NCBI GenBank assembly: GCA_050700355.1
Contig: JBOHHE010000137.1
Location: 1 to 64,000, forward strand
DNA length: 64,000 nucleotides
Direction: 5' to 3'
Source of the DNA: GCA-003244245 sp050700355
Lineage (GTDB): Bacteria; Actinomycetota; Actinomycetes; Mycobacteriales; Pseudonocardiaceae
The position numbers were made by a program, and so were the translations under genes. Below, in pieces: positions 9,698 to 18,957 of this stretch. The notes beneath the pieces are model-generated. The model was not told the DNA's origin and made no database searches. It worked only from the letters and a program-made list of their open reading frames with translations. Position 1 is the first letter of the stretch; the number at the start of each line of letters is the position of its first letter.

Positions 9698-10454
9698 GGT
9701 GGATCGCGAGCAGGCGGTTGACCTGTTCCGCCTGCTCGATGGTGACCGCATGCGCGGCATCGAGGACCTTGAGCTTCGCTCCTGAGATTCCCGCCTCGAT
9801 GGTCTTGGCATCCGGCACCACCGGCGTCACCGGGTCGTAGGCGCCGGCGAGGAGCAGCGTCGGCATCAGGATGCGGCCCAGAATCTTGCGACCGCTCCAG
9901 TTGGCGATGGCACTGCAGCAGGCGCAGTAGCCCTCGTCGGAAGTATCAGAGATCATCTTCAGCACCCGGTCCACCTCCGCTGGGTGCTCAGCCGCCCACT
10001 CCGGAGTGAACCAGTTGGTGACCACCGTGGGCGCAACCCCGGCCGTGCCGATCCAGCGCACCGAAGCGGCCCGTTCGAGGTAGGGGGAGACGTCGTCGAA
10101 GCGAGCCGTGGTGCTGCACAACACCAGCGAGGCCAGCCGGTCCGGGGCTTCGGCGGCCAGCCGGATGCCGACCATGCCGCCCAGTGAGAGCCCGCAGAAC
10201 GACGCGCGCTCGATGCCGAGGCGGTCCAGCAGCGCCAGCACGTCGCCGGCAAGTTCCGCTATCGTGTACGGTCCGGAGGGCACTGGGGAGCCACCGTGGC
10301 CGCGATGGTCATAACGCAGCAGCTGGAACCGATCGGCCAGCGCTTCGACCTGCGGATCCCATATGTCCAGCGTGCTACCCAACGGTCCGGCCAGAACCAG
10401 CACCGGCGCATCGGAAGGCCCCACGAGTTCGTAGTGAAGTTTGACGCTGCTCAT
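9678..10454 (-). CDS. Alpha/beta hydrolase, 3-oxoadipate enol-lactonase-like
   Basis: The 258-residue alpha/beta hydrolase has a nucleophile elbow GLSLGG (Ser near residue 95), the sequence RYDHRGHGGS, an acid residue in AGAYDPVTP and the catalytic His in DAAHAVTIEQ. Closest in feel is the PcaD type that hydrolyses 3-oxoadipate enol-lactone in the beta-ketoadipate pathway. No other pca genes are nearby, so the substrate is open. The start at 10454 (MSSVKLHYELVG) is chosen by homology, since the ORF could extend upstream into the tRNA-His gene. Its 3' end overlaps the convergent L,D-transpeptidase end by 20 bases. Confidence 0.75.
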   Translation of the reverse strand: MSSVKLHYELVGPSDAPVLVLAGPLGSTLDIWDPQVEALADRFQLLRYDHRGHGGSPVPSGPYTIAELAGDVLALLDRLGIERASFCGLSLGGMVGIRLAAEAPDRLASLVLCSTTARFDDVSPYLERAASVRWIGTAGVAPTVVTNWFTPEWAAEHPAEVDRVLKMISDTSDEGYCACCSAIANWSGRKILGRILMPTLLLAGAYDPVTPVVPDAKTIEAGISGAKLKVLDAAHAVTIEQAEQVNRLLAIHLNSLRR

Positions 10455-10471
10455 GGGTGTCACTCTAATGC

Positions 10472-10547
10472 TGGGGTGAGTGACGGGATTCGAACCCGCG
10501 ACATCCTGGACCACAACCAGGTGCTCTACCGACTGAGCTACACCCAC
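10472..10547 (-). tRNA. tRNA-His (GTG)
   Basis: The minus strand folds with acceptor stem GTGGGTG/CACTCAC and anticodon loop TTGTGGT (anticodon GTG). The discriminator is C and CCA is encoded at 10472-10474. The base at 10548 gives the G(-1) that pairs with C73, a histidine-tRNA identity feature. Confidence 0.95.
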
Positions 10548-10614
10548 CATGGCTGGCAACTCGCCAGCACCGTCGACCATCCTAGCGGGCACCGATATCG
10601 GATATCGCCCCGCC

Positions 10615-11226
10615 TCACCCGCTCGGCATCTGCTCGAGCACATCCTTGGCCGCCTGCTGTGCCTCGTCGGTGCTCGGCCCCGGCGCGGGCACGAACAGGG
10701 TGCGCCGATAGTAGACGAGCTCACGGATTGACTCGGTGATGTCGGCCAGGGCCCGGTGCGCCAGACCCTTGACGGGCTGGGCGTAGAAGACCCTCGGATA
10801 CCAGCGTCTGCACAGTTCCTTGATCGAGGATACGTCGACTATCCGGTAGTGCAGATATCCGTCGAGCTCGACCATGTCCCGGGCGATGAAGCTCCGGTCG
10901 GTGGCGACCGAGTTGCCTGCCAGCGGCGCTGAGCGAGGGTCGGGCACCCATCGGCGGATGTAGGCCAGCACCATCTTTTCGGCCTCGGCCAGGCTGGTGG
11001 TGGACCGGCGCGCCGCCTCGGTCAGGCCGGACTTCGCGTGCATCTCCCGTACGACGTCGGGCATCGAATCCAGTGCGGCATCGTCGGCGTGGATCACCAC
11101 ATCGACGCCCTCACCGAGTATCCGCAGCTCACCATCAGTCACCAGGGCGGCGATCTCGATGAGCGCGTCCTTGCCGACGTCCAGCCCTGTCATCTCGCAG
11201 TCGATCCATACCAGACGATCGTTCAC
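10615..11226 (-). CDS. orn: Oligoribonuclease
   Basis: This 203-residue DEDDh exonuclease degrades short RNA fragments (including pGpG) to mononucleotides in the cytoplasm. The ExoI motif VWIDCEMTGLD is at the N-terminus, the second Asp lies in GNSVATDRSF, and the ExoIII His-Asp pair is in GLAHRALADI. The length is normal for Orn, with a modest C-terminal extension. The GTG start overlaps the stop of the upstream PH-domain gene as GTGA, so translation is probably coupled. It is the last gene of a seven-gene minus-strand run. Confidence 0.93.
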   Translation of the reverse strand: MNDRLVWIDCEMTGLDVGKDALIEIAALVTDGELRILGEGVDVVIHADDAALDSMPDVVREMHAKSGLTEAARRSTTSLAEAEKMVLAYIRRWVPDPRSAPLAGNSVATDRSFIARDMVELDGYLHYRIVDVSSIKELCRRWYPRVFYAQPVKGLAHRALADITESIRELVYYRRTLFVPAPGPSTDEAQQAAKDVLEQMPSG

Positions 11227-12788
11227 GGGCGCGAGCTTAATGCGCTCTCGTCGCGCTGCAGGAATGGCTCGAGAAGTCCAGGCACAGCCTCGTCGGCAAC
11301 GGCGAGACCATCCGCGATCCCGACGTCGAACACGTGGTAAGCACCGCTGCCCGCCGCGGTCGTGGCGGTGAGGGTGACCAGGCCGGCGCGTCGCTGGAAC
11401 AGCGACTGAGAGACCGTCCAACCGATCACCCCGGAGCGTTGGAGCGTGACGGTGCGCCGCATGCCCGCGCCGTGCCGAGTGACCAGGTATTGCTCGGTGA
11501 GGATGTGTCCCAGGTTGCGGTAGGCGTCCTGCGCCAGCAGCACTGTCAGGGGGAGCAAGCCGAGGGTTGCCCACCCCACCCAGCCCGGCGGCGAAGCAAC
11601 CCTCAGTACTGGAAGGAGAAACAGCACAGTGGCCACCAGCAGCACCGGCAGCACCGCGCGGACCAGCCGCCTGCGTAGCGCGGCGGTGGGGTGCTTGCGG
11701 AGCTGCGCATCGACAGGAAACTGATCATCGGCGAGGATCAGGCTGGCGACTCGGCGCGCTTGGTCCAGCGGGGCCGGGGGGAGCAGGGCGCTGCGGCCTG
11801 TGCCACTGGCGCCGCCCAACCCGGTCGCCACGGCGGTGAGGCGGGCGCCGCGCCCCAGGCGCATCAGCAGTGGCTCACCCACCTCGACCCCGCGCAGCCG
11901 GCGCTCCTCCAGCGATACCGAGCGGGTGGTCAACAGTCCCCGGCTGATCCGCAGGGTGCCGCCGGGCTCACGGACCAGCCGAAATCCCCACCAGGCCTCG
12001 GTGAAGATCAGTAGCGCGCCGATCACCGCGATTCCCAGCACCACCAGGGCGAAGATCGAGAGCCCCAGCCACAGCGGGGCGGCGTCGAACTCCGCGCTGA
12101 CGCCACTGAGCTCGGCGATCCTGGAGGGCCCCAGGCCGATCTCACCGACGAACTGGGTGAAGGCTCCGACGACCCCGGCCACCGCCGCCAGACTGGACAC
12201 CGTCAGCGGGGCGAAGCGCAGCCAGGACCAGTCCAGTACAGCCAGCGTGGTCCCCGCGCCTCCCGGAGCGGCGTTGTCCGGCAGGTCCGCACTGTCCCGA
12301 TCAGCCCCCTCGAGGCGATTCAGCAGCCGTTGGCGGAGCTGGTCGGCCTCTGCCGCGGATACCGCGTCCAGGGTCAGCTCCCGGGACTCGATGTTCCCGA
12401 CGTGTTCTCCGGTTCCGATCTTGACCACGGACAGCCCGAACACCCGGTGCACCGGCCCGGCGGTGAGGTCCACGCTTCGGATCCGGTCCCTGGGGACCGA
12501 CCGGGCACTGCGAAACACCAGGCCGGAACGCAGTTCGACGCGTTCACCGGTGATCCGGTACCGGGTGGTCACCCAGCGCAGCACGCCCGCGACCACGACC
12601 GCGAGCACGCCGGCCACCAGGGCGTAGAATCGTCCGTCGAGGTCCCTTCCGCCGCCGACCACCAGCACCACGGCGATCACCGGCAGGAACCCGAAGAGCT
12701 GCCGTAACGGGGTGACGGCGAGCATTCGAGGGTCGAGGCGCTGCCAGCCCTCCTCGGCTGCGCCGCCGTCTCCGGCGTCGGTGGTCAC
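11223..12788 (-). CDS. PH-domain (YdbT-like, bPH2) membrane protein
   Basis: The 521-residue membrane protein has several hydrophobic spans (near residues 28-75, 200-230, 250-280 and 385-430). Repeated bacterial PH (bPH_2) segments follow them, such as TTRYRITGERVELRSG with RSVPRDRIRSVDL, a middle copy SRGLLTTRSVSLEERRLRGV and a last copy RRTVTLQRSGVIGWTV. This is the YdbT-type architecture, whose exact role is unknown; in Bacillus it affects resistance to membrane-active peptides. The start GTG overlaps the stop of the smaller PH gene (GTGA), and its own stop overlaps orn, so the three are translationally chained. The pair YdbS/YdbT is conserved in order. Confidence 0.85.
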   Translation of the reverse strand: MTTDAGDGGAAEEGWQRLDPRMLAVTPLRQLFGFLPVIAVVLVVGGGRDLDGRFYALVAGVLAVVVAGVLRWVTTRYRITGERVELRSGLVFRSARSVPRDRIRSVDLTAGPVHRVFGLSVVKIGTGEHVGNIESRELTLDAVSAAEADQLRQRLLNRLEGADRDSADLPDNAAPGGAGTTLAVLDWSWLRFAPLTVSSLAAVAGVVGAFTQFVGEIGLGPSRIAELSGVSAEFDAAPLWLGLSIFALVVLGIAVIGALLIFTEAWWGFRLVREPGGTLRISRGLLTTRSVSLEERRLRGVEVGEPLLMRLGRGARLTAVATGLGGASGTGRSALLPPAPLDQARRVASLILADDQFPVDAQLRKHPTAALRRRLVRAVLPVLLVATVLFLLPVLRVASPPGWVGWATLGLLPLTVLLAQDAYRNLGHILTEQYLVTRHGAGMRRTVTLQRSGVIGWTVSQSLFQRRAGLVTLTATTAAGSGAYHVFDVGIADGLAVADEAVPGLLEPFLQRDESALSSRP

Positions 12789-13315
12789 GTGGCGTCCCCG
12801 GGAGTTGCCTGGGTGGTCTCCGTGAGCTGCTGGACCAGATCGACGGCCAGCGTGTGATCCAATCCTGCCAGCCGCAGCGCCCCTGCCGCAGACGCTGTCG
12901 TGACCGTGACGGTGGACAGGCCGAACAGCTGTTGCAGCGGTCCACGTTCGGTGTCGACGGTCTGGATCCGTGACATCGGGGCGACCCGCCACTCCTGGCT
13001 GAGCCAGCCGGTCGCGGTGTACACGGCATCATCGGTCGCTTCCCACCGGTGCACCCGAAACCGCCACCTCGGCATCACCAGCACGTAGGCGACGCTCAGC
13101 ACGGCCACGGCGATGGCGATACCGACCAGCCACGCCTGCGGGTACGGCCACAAGGCGAGGGCGATGATCGGAGCAATCACCACTGGTGCCGCGAGCAGCA
13201 TGGCCTGGGTGGTCCACCAGGTGACCGCGCGGGGGCTCACGCGGTGACGGGGTGGACGCAACCGCAGAGGTTCCCTGAGCGGCGGTGGCTCCTCCATGGG
13301 CGCCACCTTATTCAT
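12785..13315 (-). CDS. PH-domain (YdbS-like) membrane protein
   Basis: This 176-residue protein has two membrane spans (about 36-58 and 62-80), then one bPH_2 domain containing WRFRVHRWEATDDAVYTATG and PMSRIQTVDTERGPLQQLFG, the hallmark of YdbS-like proteins. It probably acts with the larger PH-domain protein encoded next to it. Its ATG overlaps the fbiC stop by four bases and its stop overlaps the next start, so it sits inside a chain of coupled genes. The biochemical function is not known for the family. Confidence 0.85.
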   Translation of the reverse strand: MNKVAPMEEPPPLREPLRLRPPRHRVSPRAVTWWTTQAMLLAAPVVIAPIIALALWPYPQAWLVGIAIAVAVLSVAYVLVMPRWRFRVHRWEATDDAVYTATGWLSQEWRVAPMSRIQTVDTERGPLQQLFGLSTVTVTTASAAGALRLAGLDHTLAVDLVQQLTETTQATPGDAT

Positions 13316-15666
13316 CTCACCGGTGACGGCTGCACAGGCTCGTACAGGGTGGTGCGTTGAGCCAGGGGACGCGCAAGCGGATCGACGATCGCCCGGAACC
13401 CGGTTTCGTCCATGCCCTGTCCGTGGTTCGCGCCCGCCGCGCGGCTGATGTTCTCGTCCATCAGCGTCCCGCCCAGGTCGTCCACGCCTGCCTGCAGCAG
13501 TTGGCGGGCACCCACGGCACCCAGCTTGACCCAGGAAGCCTGGATGTGGTCGATCAATCCGTGGTAGGCGATCCGGGCCACCGCGTGCACCAGCAGTACC
13601 TCTCGCCAGGTCGGGCCCCGCCGGGCGGCCCGTTTGAGGTATATCGGGGTCGCCATGTGTACGAACGGCAGTCCGACGAACTCAGTGAATCCGCCGGTCT
13701 CGGCTTGCAGAGCGCGGGTTCGCAGCAGGTGCCGGGCCCAGTGCACCGGTTGCTCGATGGCGCCGAACATCATCGTGACGTTGGAGCGCAGCCCCACCGA
13801 GTGGGCCACCCGGTGCGCCTCCAGCCACTCCTCGGTGGTGATCTTGTCGGGGCACAGCACCGCGCGCACCTCGTCGTCGAGAATCTCCGCGGCGGTGCCC
13901 GGCAGGGTCTTCAGCCCTGCTGCCCGCAACCGACGTAAATAATCGACCAGCGGTTCACCGAGTCGGCGCGCTCCTTCGGTCACCTCCAGTGCGGTGAAGG
14001 CGTGGATGTGTATTTCCGGTGCGGCCTCATGGATGGCCCGGCAGACCGTGAGGTAATAGTCGCCGTCGAAGCTGGGGTGGATCCCGCCCTGTAGGCACAC
14101 CTCGGTGGCCCCGAGCCGCTGAGCGTGCAGCACCCGCGCCACGATCTCGGAAATCTGGAGCAGGTAGGGCGCGCCGCGCAGGTTCAGGGAGAGCTTGCCC
14201 TTGGAGAATCCGCAGAACCGGCACCGGAAGGTGCAGATGTTGGTGTAGTTGATGTTGCGGTTGACGACGTAGGTCACCGTGTCGCCGACGGCTGCGGTGC
14301 GCAGTTCGTCGGCCAGCGCGGCGACGGCGGCCACCTGGGGACCGCGGGCCCGCAGCAGCGTTTCCAGCTCATCGATGCCGGTCTGCTGCCCGGCACGGAT
14401 CCCGTCGAGCACCTCGCGCACCGCTCCGGTCGCCCGTGCCCGCGCGGGCACCAGGAGGGGCGGGGTGGCGTTCGTACCGGAGTACCAGGCGGTGGAGCGC
14501 CGCCCGGCCAGGGTCACCTCCGCGCCGTCGGTGACGTTGGTGGCAGCCTGGACGCGTTCGGCGAACACCGCGCCCGGATCGTCCCGGCCGAGCCCCTCGG
14601 CGTCGGAGCGGTCCAGCACACCGAAGCGCATCGCCTCGTCCAGCCACCGACCCGGATCGAGGGCGTACTCCGGGTACACGGCCAGGCGAGACGCCAGGGT
14701 ATGCCCCGCCGCCTCCGTCACGGTGCGCAGCGCGGCCAGCGCGGGCCAGGGCCGCTCGGGATTGACGTGGTCCGCGGTGACCGGGGAGACCCCACCCCAG
14801 TCGTCGATACCCGCCGCGAGCGAGCCGGGAAGATCGTCGGTGAGATTGGGTGGGGCCTGCACGTGCACCTCGGGTGGCAGCAGCAGGCGGGCCAGCGCGA
14901 TGGCCCGCTGGTGCACCTCCGGCGGGCACGCTGTGGCGTGGCGCATCGCGGTGCCCGGCTTGGGCCGGAAGTTCTGCACGATCACTTCCTGCACGTGCCC
15001 GTAGCGGCGGTGGGCCGCCGCGATCGCCTCGAGTGCGACAACGCGATCGGCCTCCGCCTCCCCGATACCGACCAGTATCCCGGTGGTGAACGGGATCATC
15101 AGCTCACCCGCGGTGCGCAGGGTGGCCAGCCTGCGATCGGGGTCCTTGTCCGGGGCACCGCGATGGGCGGCCAGATCCGGCCGCAGCGACTCGATCATCA
15201 TCCCCTGGCTGGCGGTCACCGCTCGCAACGCGGTGAGTTCGGCGCGATGCAACGCTCCGGCGTTGGCGTGCGGGAGCAACCCGGTCTGGTCCAGGACCGC
15301 ACGGCAGGCGGCGACGAGGTACTCCACTGTGGAGTCGTATCCGTGCTCGGCCAGCCATTGCCGGGCCGCTGGGTAACGGTGTTCGGGGCGCTCGCCAAGG
15401 GTGAACAAGGCCTCGTGGCAGCCCAGCTCCGCGCCCCGGCACGCGATCGCCAGGACGTCGTCGAGCTCGAGGTAGGCCGAAGGCAACGACCGGGGAGCCT
15501 GCGCGAAGGTGCAGTAGCCGCAGCTGTCCCGGCAGAGCATGGTCAGCGGCAGGAACACCTTGGGGGAATAGGTCACCCGGTTGCCGTGCGTCGCGTCTCG
15601 TATCGCTGCGGCCTGGGCCAGCAACTGCCCGGTACTCAGGTGGATAAGCTCGCGACCACTGGTCAT
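13312..15666 (-). CDS. fbiC: FO synthase (bifunctional CofG-CofH), F420 biosynthesis
   Basis: The 784-residue enzyme joins tyrosine with 5-amino-6-ribitylaminouracil to make FO, the chromophore of coenzyme F420. It has two radical-SAM modules. The N-terminal CofG half carries the cluster motif CRDSCGYC (about residues 45-52), and the C-terminal CofH half carries CTFRCRFCGFSKG (about 480-492). One-piece FbiC is typical of actinobacteria. The ATG is preceded by AGGGGAGG. The stop overlaps the next PH-domain gene. F420 dependence suggests the host uses F420-linked reductases; none is evident in this window. Confidence 0.96.
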   Translation of the reverse strand: MTSGRELIHLSTGQLLAQAAAIRDATHGNRVTYSPKVFLPLTMLCRDSCGYCTFAQAPRSLPSAYLELDDVLAIACRGAELGCHEALFTLGERPEHRYPAARQWLAEHGYDSTVEYLVAACRAVLDQTGLLPHANAGALHRAELTALRAVTASQGMMIESLRPDLAAHRGAPDKDPDRRLATLRTAGELMIPFTTGILVGIGEAEADRVVALEAIAAAHRRYGHVQEVIVQNFRPKPGTAMRHATACPPEVHQRAIALARLLLPPEVHVQAPPNLTDDLPGSLAAGIDDWGGVSPVTADHVNPERPWPALAALRTVTEAAGHTLASRLAVYPEYALDPGRWLDEAMRFGVLDRSDAEGLGRDDPGAVFAERVQAATNVTDGAEVTLAGRRSTAWYSGTNATPPLLVPARARATGAVREVLDGIRAGQQTGIDELETLLRARGPQVAAVAALADELRTAAVGDTVTYVVNRNINYTNICTFRCRFCGFSKGKLSLNLRGAPYLLQISEIVARVLHAQRLGATEVCLQGGIHPSFDGDYYLTVCRAIHEAAPEIHIHAFTALEVTEGARRLGEPLVDYLRRLRAAGLKTLPGTAAEILDDEVRAVLCPDKITTEEWLEAHRVAHSVGLRSNVTMMFGAIEQPVHWARHLLRTRALQAETGGFTEFVGLPFVHMATPIYLKRAARRGPTWREVLLVHAVARIAYHGLIDHIQASWVKLGAVGARQLLQAGVDDLGGTLMDENISRAAGANHGQGMDETGFRAIVDPLARPLAQRTTLYEPVQPSPVR

Positions 15667-15730
15667 GGGAGCGCCTCCCCTGCTCGACTGCCTCCTCCCG
15701 CACGGTAGCCTGACCAGCCGACGGGTTGTA

Positions 15731-16588
15731 TCAGTAGCTGTAGAAGCCGCGGCCGGCTTTCTTGCCCAGCAGCCCGGCGTCGACCATTCGCAGCAGCAGG
15801 GGCGGCGGCGAGTACAGCGGTTCCTTGAATTCGTGGTAGAGCGACTCGGCGACTGACCGCGTGGTGTCGAGCCCGATCAGGTCGGTCAGCCGCAAGGGTC
15901 CCATCGGATGCGCACAGCCGAGCACCATGGCGTTGTCGATGTCTTCGGCCGAGGCGAAACCGGACTCGAACATGCGGATCGCGGAGAGCAAGTAGGGGAT
16001 CAGCAGGGCGTTGACGACGAATCCGGCGCGGTCCTTGGAGCGCACGACGTGCTTGCCCAACGTCTCGGCCGCGAACGCTTCCGTCCGGGTTTCGGTGAGT
16101 GCCGAGGTCAGCAACGACGGCACCAGTTCGACGAGTTTCATCACCGGTGCGGGATTGAAGAAGTGAATGCCGATCACCTGCTCGGGGCGGGCGGCGGCGA
16201 TCCCGATCTTCATGATGGGAATCGAGGAAGTGTTCGAGGTGAGCAGTGCTTCGGGGCTCTCCACTATCTTGTCCAGCTGCCCGAAGATGTCGATCTTGAC
16301 CTGCTCGTCCTCCACCGCCGCTTCGATGACCAGCTCTCGATCGGCGAAGTCGGTCAGCTCGGTGGTGAAGCGGAGCCGCTGGAGCGTCGCGTCTCGCTCG
16401 GCGTCGGTCAGTTTGCGGTGGCGCAGTCCCCGGTCCAGCGAGGCGAGTATCCGGGCGCGGCCCATGGCCAGCGCGTCGTAGTCACGTTCGGCCACGAGAA
16501 CGTCCAGTCCGGCCCGTGCGCAGACCTCGGCGATTCCGGAGCCCATCAGGCCACATCCGACGACCCCGGCCCGGCTGATGTCGGTCAT
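15731..16588 (-). CDS. 3-hydroxybutyryl-CoA dehydrogenase
   Basis: This 285-residue NAD(P)-dependent enzyme oxidises or reduces 3-hydroxyacyl-CoA and acetoacetyl-CoA. The Rossmann motif GCGLMGSGIAEVCARAG is at the N-terminus, and the catalytic region IGIHFFNPAPVMKLVELV contains the conserved His. A C-terminal domain with GCAHPMGPLRLTDLIGLD and GKKAGRGFY completes the protein. It is FadB2/Hbd-like, at the usual length. Its ATG overlaps the stop of the thiolase gene upstream, so the two are likely co-made and handle the same CoA esters. Confidence 0.93.
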   Translation of the reverse strand: MTDISRAGVVGCGLMGSGIAEVCARAGLDVLVAERDYDALAMGRARILASLDRGLRHRKLTDAERDATLQRLRFTTELTDFADRELVIEAAVEDEQVKIDIFGQLDKIVESPEALLTSNTSSIPIMKIGIAAARPEQVIGIHFFNPAPVMKLVELVPSLLTSALTETRTEAFAAETLGKHVVRSKDRAGFVVNALLIPYLLSAIRMFESGFASAEDIDNAMVLGCAHPMGPLRLTDLIGLDTTRSVAESLYHEFKEPLYSPPPLLLRMVDAGLLGKKAGRGFYSY

Positions 16589-17751
16589 CGGCGGCCTCGG
16601 CCGCCGAAAAGGTGGACGACGCTGACCACGTTGTCACTGCCGTGCCAGCCACCCGCGTTCTGGGTCAGCGCCAGGTTGGCCTCGGGTACCTGCCTGCTTC
16701 CGGCGGTGCCACGGAGCTGGAGAACGGCCTCGACGATCTGCCCCAACCCGGTGGCGCCGATCGGGTGACCTCGGGCCAGCAGGCCGCCCCCCGTGTTCAC
16801 CGGCATCTGGCCGCCCAGTGCGGTCGCGCCGCTGCGGATGAGCGAAGGGCCCTCACCTGGCTTGGCGAGACCGAGCTGCTCGTAGATCAACAGCTCGGCC
16901 GAGGCGGCTGCATCGTGCACTTCCAGGCAATCCAGGTCCTCGGGACCTACCCCGGCCGTCTCGTAGGCCGCCTCGGCGGCCAGTGTGGTGACCTTGGCTT
17001 CACCGTCGGCCGGAGCGGTGCGCAGAATCGAGGCCAGCACCGAGATCCCGGTGCCGGAGGAACGGTCCTCGCTCACCAGTACCGCCGCGGCCGCACCGTC
17101 GGAGATGGGCGAACACATGGGCAAAGTGAACGGCCAGACGATCTCGCGGGCACTCAGCACCTCCTCGACGGTCATCTCCGCACCATACTGGGAAGCCGGA
17201 TTCAGCATCCCGTGCCGCTGATTCTTGACTACCACCCGGGCGAGGTCATCCCGGGTCGCCCCGGACTGTTCCATGTACCGCAGCGACATCTGCGCGTACA
17301 TGTCCATCAGGAACGAGCGGTCCGGCGGAATGTCCGGGGGCAGCTCGTCCATGTCGATCGAACCCCCGATCGACGAGAACGATCGGGCCTTGTCCGGGTG
17401 GGTCATCTTCTCGGCGCCGACCGCGAGCACCACGTCATACAACCCGGTGGCGACGTTCTGCCACGCGAGGTGGAAGGCCGTCGAGGCGGATGCGCACGCA
17501 TTCTCGACGTTGACCATCGGTATCTTGCCCAGCCCGAGTGGGCGCAGCGAGAACTGACCGAGCAGCATTTCCTGACCAGTGATCGTTCCGGCTACCGCGT
17601 TGCCGAAATGGCAGGCCTCGACGTCCTGAACGGTCTTTCCGGCATCCGAGAGTGCGCCGTGCACGGCTTCGCCCACCAGATCCTTCAGGGTGCGCCCGGG
17701 CTGCTTCGCGAATCTGGTCATCGCGACTCCGGCGACGTACACGCCTCTCAT
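16585..17751 (-). CDS. Thiolase-family protein (SCP-x/acetyl-CoA acetyltransferase type)
   Basis: This 388-residue thiolase has the nucleophilic Cys in VENACASASTAFH, a conserved HDAA motif in LEVHDAAASAELL and the C-terminal GGLLARGHPIGATGLGQ. Those features place it in the SCP-x-like 'lipid-transfer' thiolase group, whose members cleave or condense acyl-CoA; this group often acts on branched or sterol-derived substrates. It is followed with a four-base overlap by the hydroxyacyl-CoA dehydrogenase and preceded 12 bases upstream by a methyltransferase gene, so the three may form one pathway. The exact substrate cannot be read from the sequence. Confidence 0.88.
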   Translation of the reverse strand: MRGVYVAGVAMTRFAKQPGRTLKDLVGEAVHGALSDAGKTVQDVEACHFGNAVAGTITGQEMLLGQFSLRPLGLGKIPMVNVENACASASTAFHLAWQNVATGLYDVVLAVGAEKMTHPDKARSFSSIGGSIDMDELPPDIPPDRSFLMDMYAQMSLRYMEQSGATRDDLARVVVKNQRHGMLNPASQYGAEMTVEEVLSAREIVWPFTLPMCSPISDGAAAAVLVSEDRSSGTGISVLASILRTAPADGEAKVTTLAAEAAYETAGVGPEDLDCLEVHDAAASAELLIYEQLGLAKPGEGPSLIRSGATALGGQMPVNTGGGLLARGHPIGATGLGQIVEAVLQLRGTAGSRQVPEANLALTQNAGGWHGSDNVVSVVHLFGGRGRR

Positions 17752-17763
17752 CGACCAGTGCTC

Positions 17764-18798
17764 CTATTTCCGACAGGTGATATACGTCCAGGAGCACGGG
17801 AAGTCGTCCTTACCCGGGAACAGCTTCTGCAGGCTTTCCCGGATCAGCTTCAGGCGATGCTGCAGGGCGGTCTCTGACGGTGGCTGACCGTCCACCTTCG
17901 CGGACCCCCCGATCCACCCGAGCACGCCTTCGTTGTAAGCCGCCAGCATCTCGTACCACTCGTCGATCCGGGCATAGATTGTCGCGTCGTAGAAATGCTG
18001 CACAGTGAATCCGGCGTCGGTGAAGGCATCCAGGTAGAGCTCCAGTGGGCGCACCGGCACGAAGATCTTCTCCCGGAGCTTGGCATACGCGGTCATCCGG
18101 TCCGCGTCGTCCAAGACGCCCCGGTACTCCGCGTAGAACGGGTCGTTCGCCACGATGCCGGTCGCGATCTCGTTGATACTAGCGACGGTCTCGTCGATGA
18201 TCCACTCGTCCGGACGCCGCTGCGGATTGCGCAGATTTCCCGAGCAGATGAGAGCCAGTCCACCGGGCCGAAGCGCCCGGTACCACGACTCCAGTGTCTC
18301 GGTGAGGTTGTAATACAGGTGGATGGCATTGGCTGAGGTGACCACGTTGACGCCGCGATCGAGCACGGGTTGATCAACCACCTCGTCGAGGGTTTGCAGC
18401 CGCTTCTCCTCCTTGAGGAAACGAAGTAAGCGGAAAGCCACTCGCTCGTCGTCCTCGAAATTGTCGAGCGCCACTCGGAGGAACTTCGCCGATGCGTCCA
18501 CGTTGAGAATTCCGACGCGGTGACCGATACATGACAGGACACGTCTTCCCAGCAAACCGGTGCCGCTGGAGTAGTCCAGCAGGATATCGTCTTCACCCAG
18601 CGCGGCGAGCACCTGCGCAACTGTTGGCTCGAGGTTCTTGTACCAGCCGTGTTCGCCGACGCTGTCGTACTGCCGGCCGAAATCGTCCGGGGCCTGACGG
18701 GTCCAGGTTTCGTCGGGTATGCGCTCGAAACCCATCGGCCACGGAGCGATCGACGGTGACTCATCGGTAGTGATGCTGAGGCTTGCGGTCTGAGTCAT
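17764..18798 (-). CDS. Class I SAM-dependent methyltransferase
   Basis: The 344-residue protein has a Rossmann SAM-binding motif I LLDYSSGTGLLGRRV (about residues 80-94), an acidic end of strand two (ILNVDASAKFL) and ALRPGGLALICSGN further on. An insert and a C-terminal helical part (RPLELYLDAFTDAGFTVQHF) complete it. The substrate is unknown. I chose the ATG at 18798 because AGGAGGGCTTTC sits right before it. It leads the run with thiolase and hydroxyacyl-CoA dehydrogenase, which hints at a small-molecule or lipid target. Confidence 0.8.
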   Translation of the reverse strand: MTQTASLSITTDESPSIAPWPMGFERIPDETWTRQAPDDFGRQYDSVGEHGWYKNLEPTVAQVLAALGEDDILLDYSSGTGLLGRRVLSCIGHRVGILNVDASAKFLRVALDNFEDDERVAFRLLRFLKEEKRLQTLDEVVDQPVLDRGVNVVTSANAIHLYYNLTETLESWYRALRPGGLALICSGNLRNPQRRPDEWIIDETVASINEIATGIVANDPFYAEYRGVLDDADRMTAYAKLREKIFVPVRPLELYLDAFTDAGFTVQHFYDATIYARIDEWYEMLAAYNEGVLGWIGGSAKVDGQPPSETALQHRLKLIRESLQKLFPGKDDFPCSWTYITCRK

Positions 18799-18957
18799 GA
18801 AAGCCCTCCTCATGCCTGCCTGTGAGCTGAGGCACACCCATAGTGAAAGGGCGGCACCAAGGGGGGCAACCGGGTACCAGCACGAAATCGCGGGGGCCGC
18901 AGTTGTGGGGTCGGCACAATCACGCTGGCAGACCTCCTGCGCGTAGGCTGCCCAGCC

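Noticed and set aside
14125..15708. 527-codon plus-strand ORF opposite fbiC
   Set aside because: It is the antisense shadow of fbiC, whose radical-SAM motifs are unmistakable.
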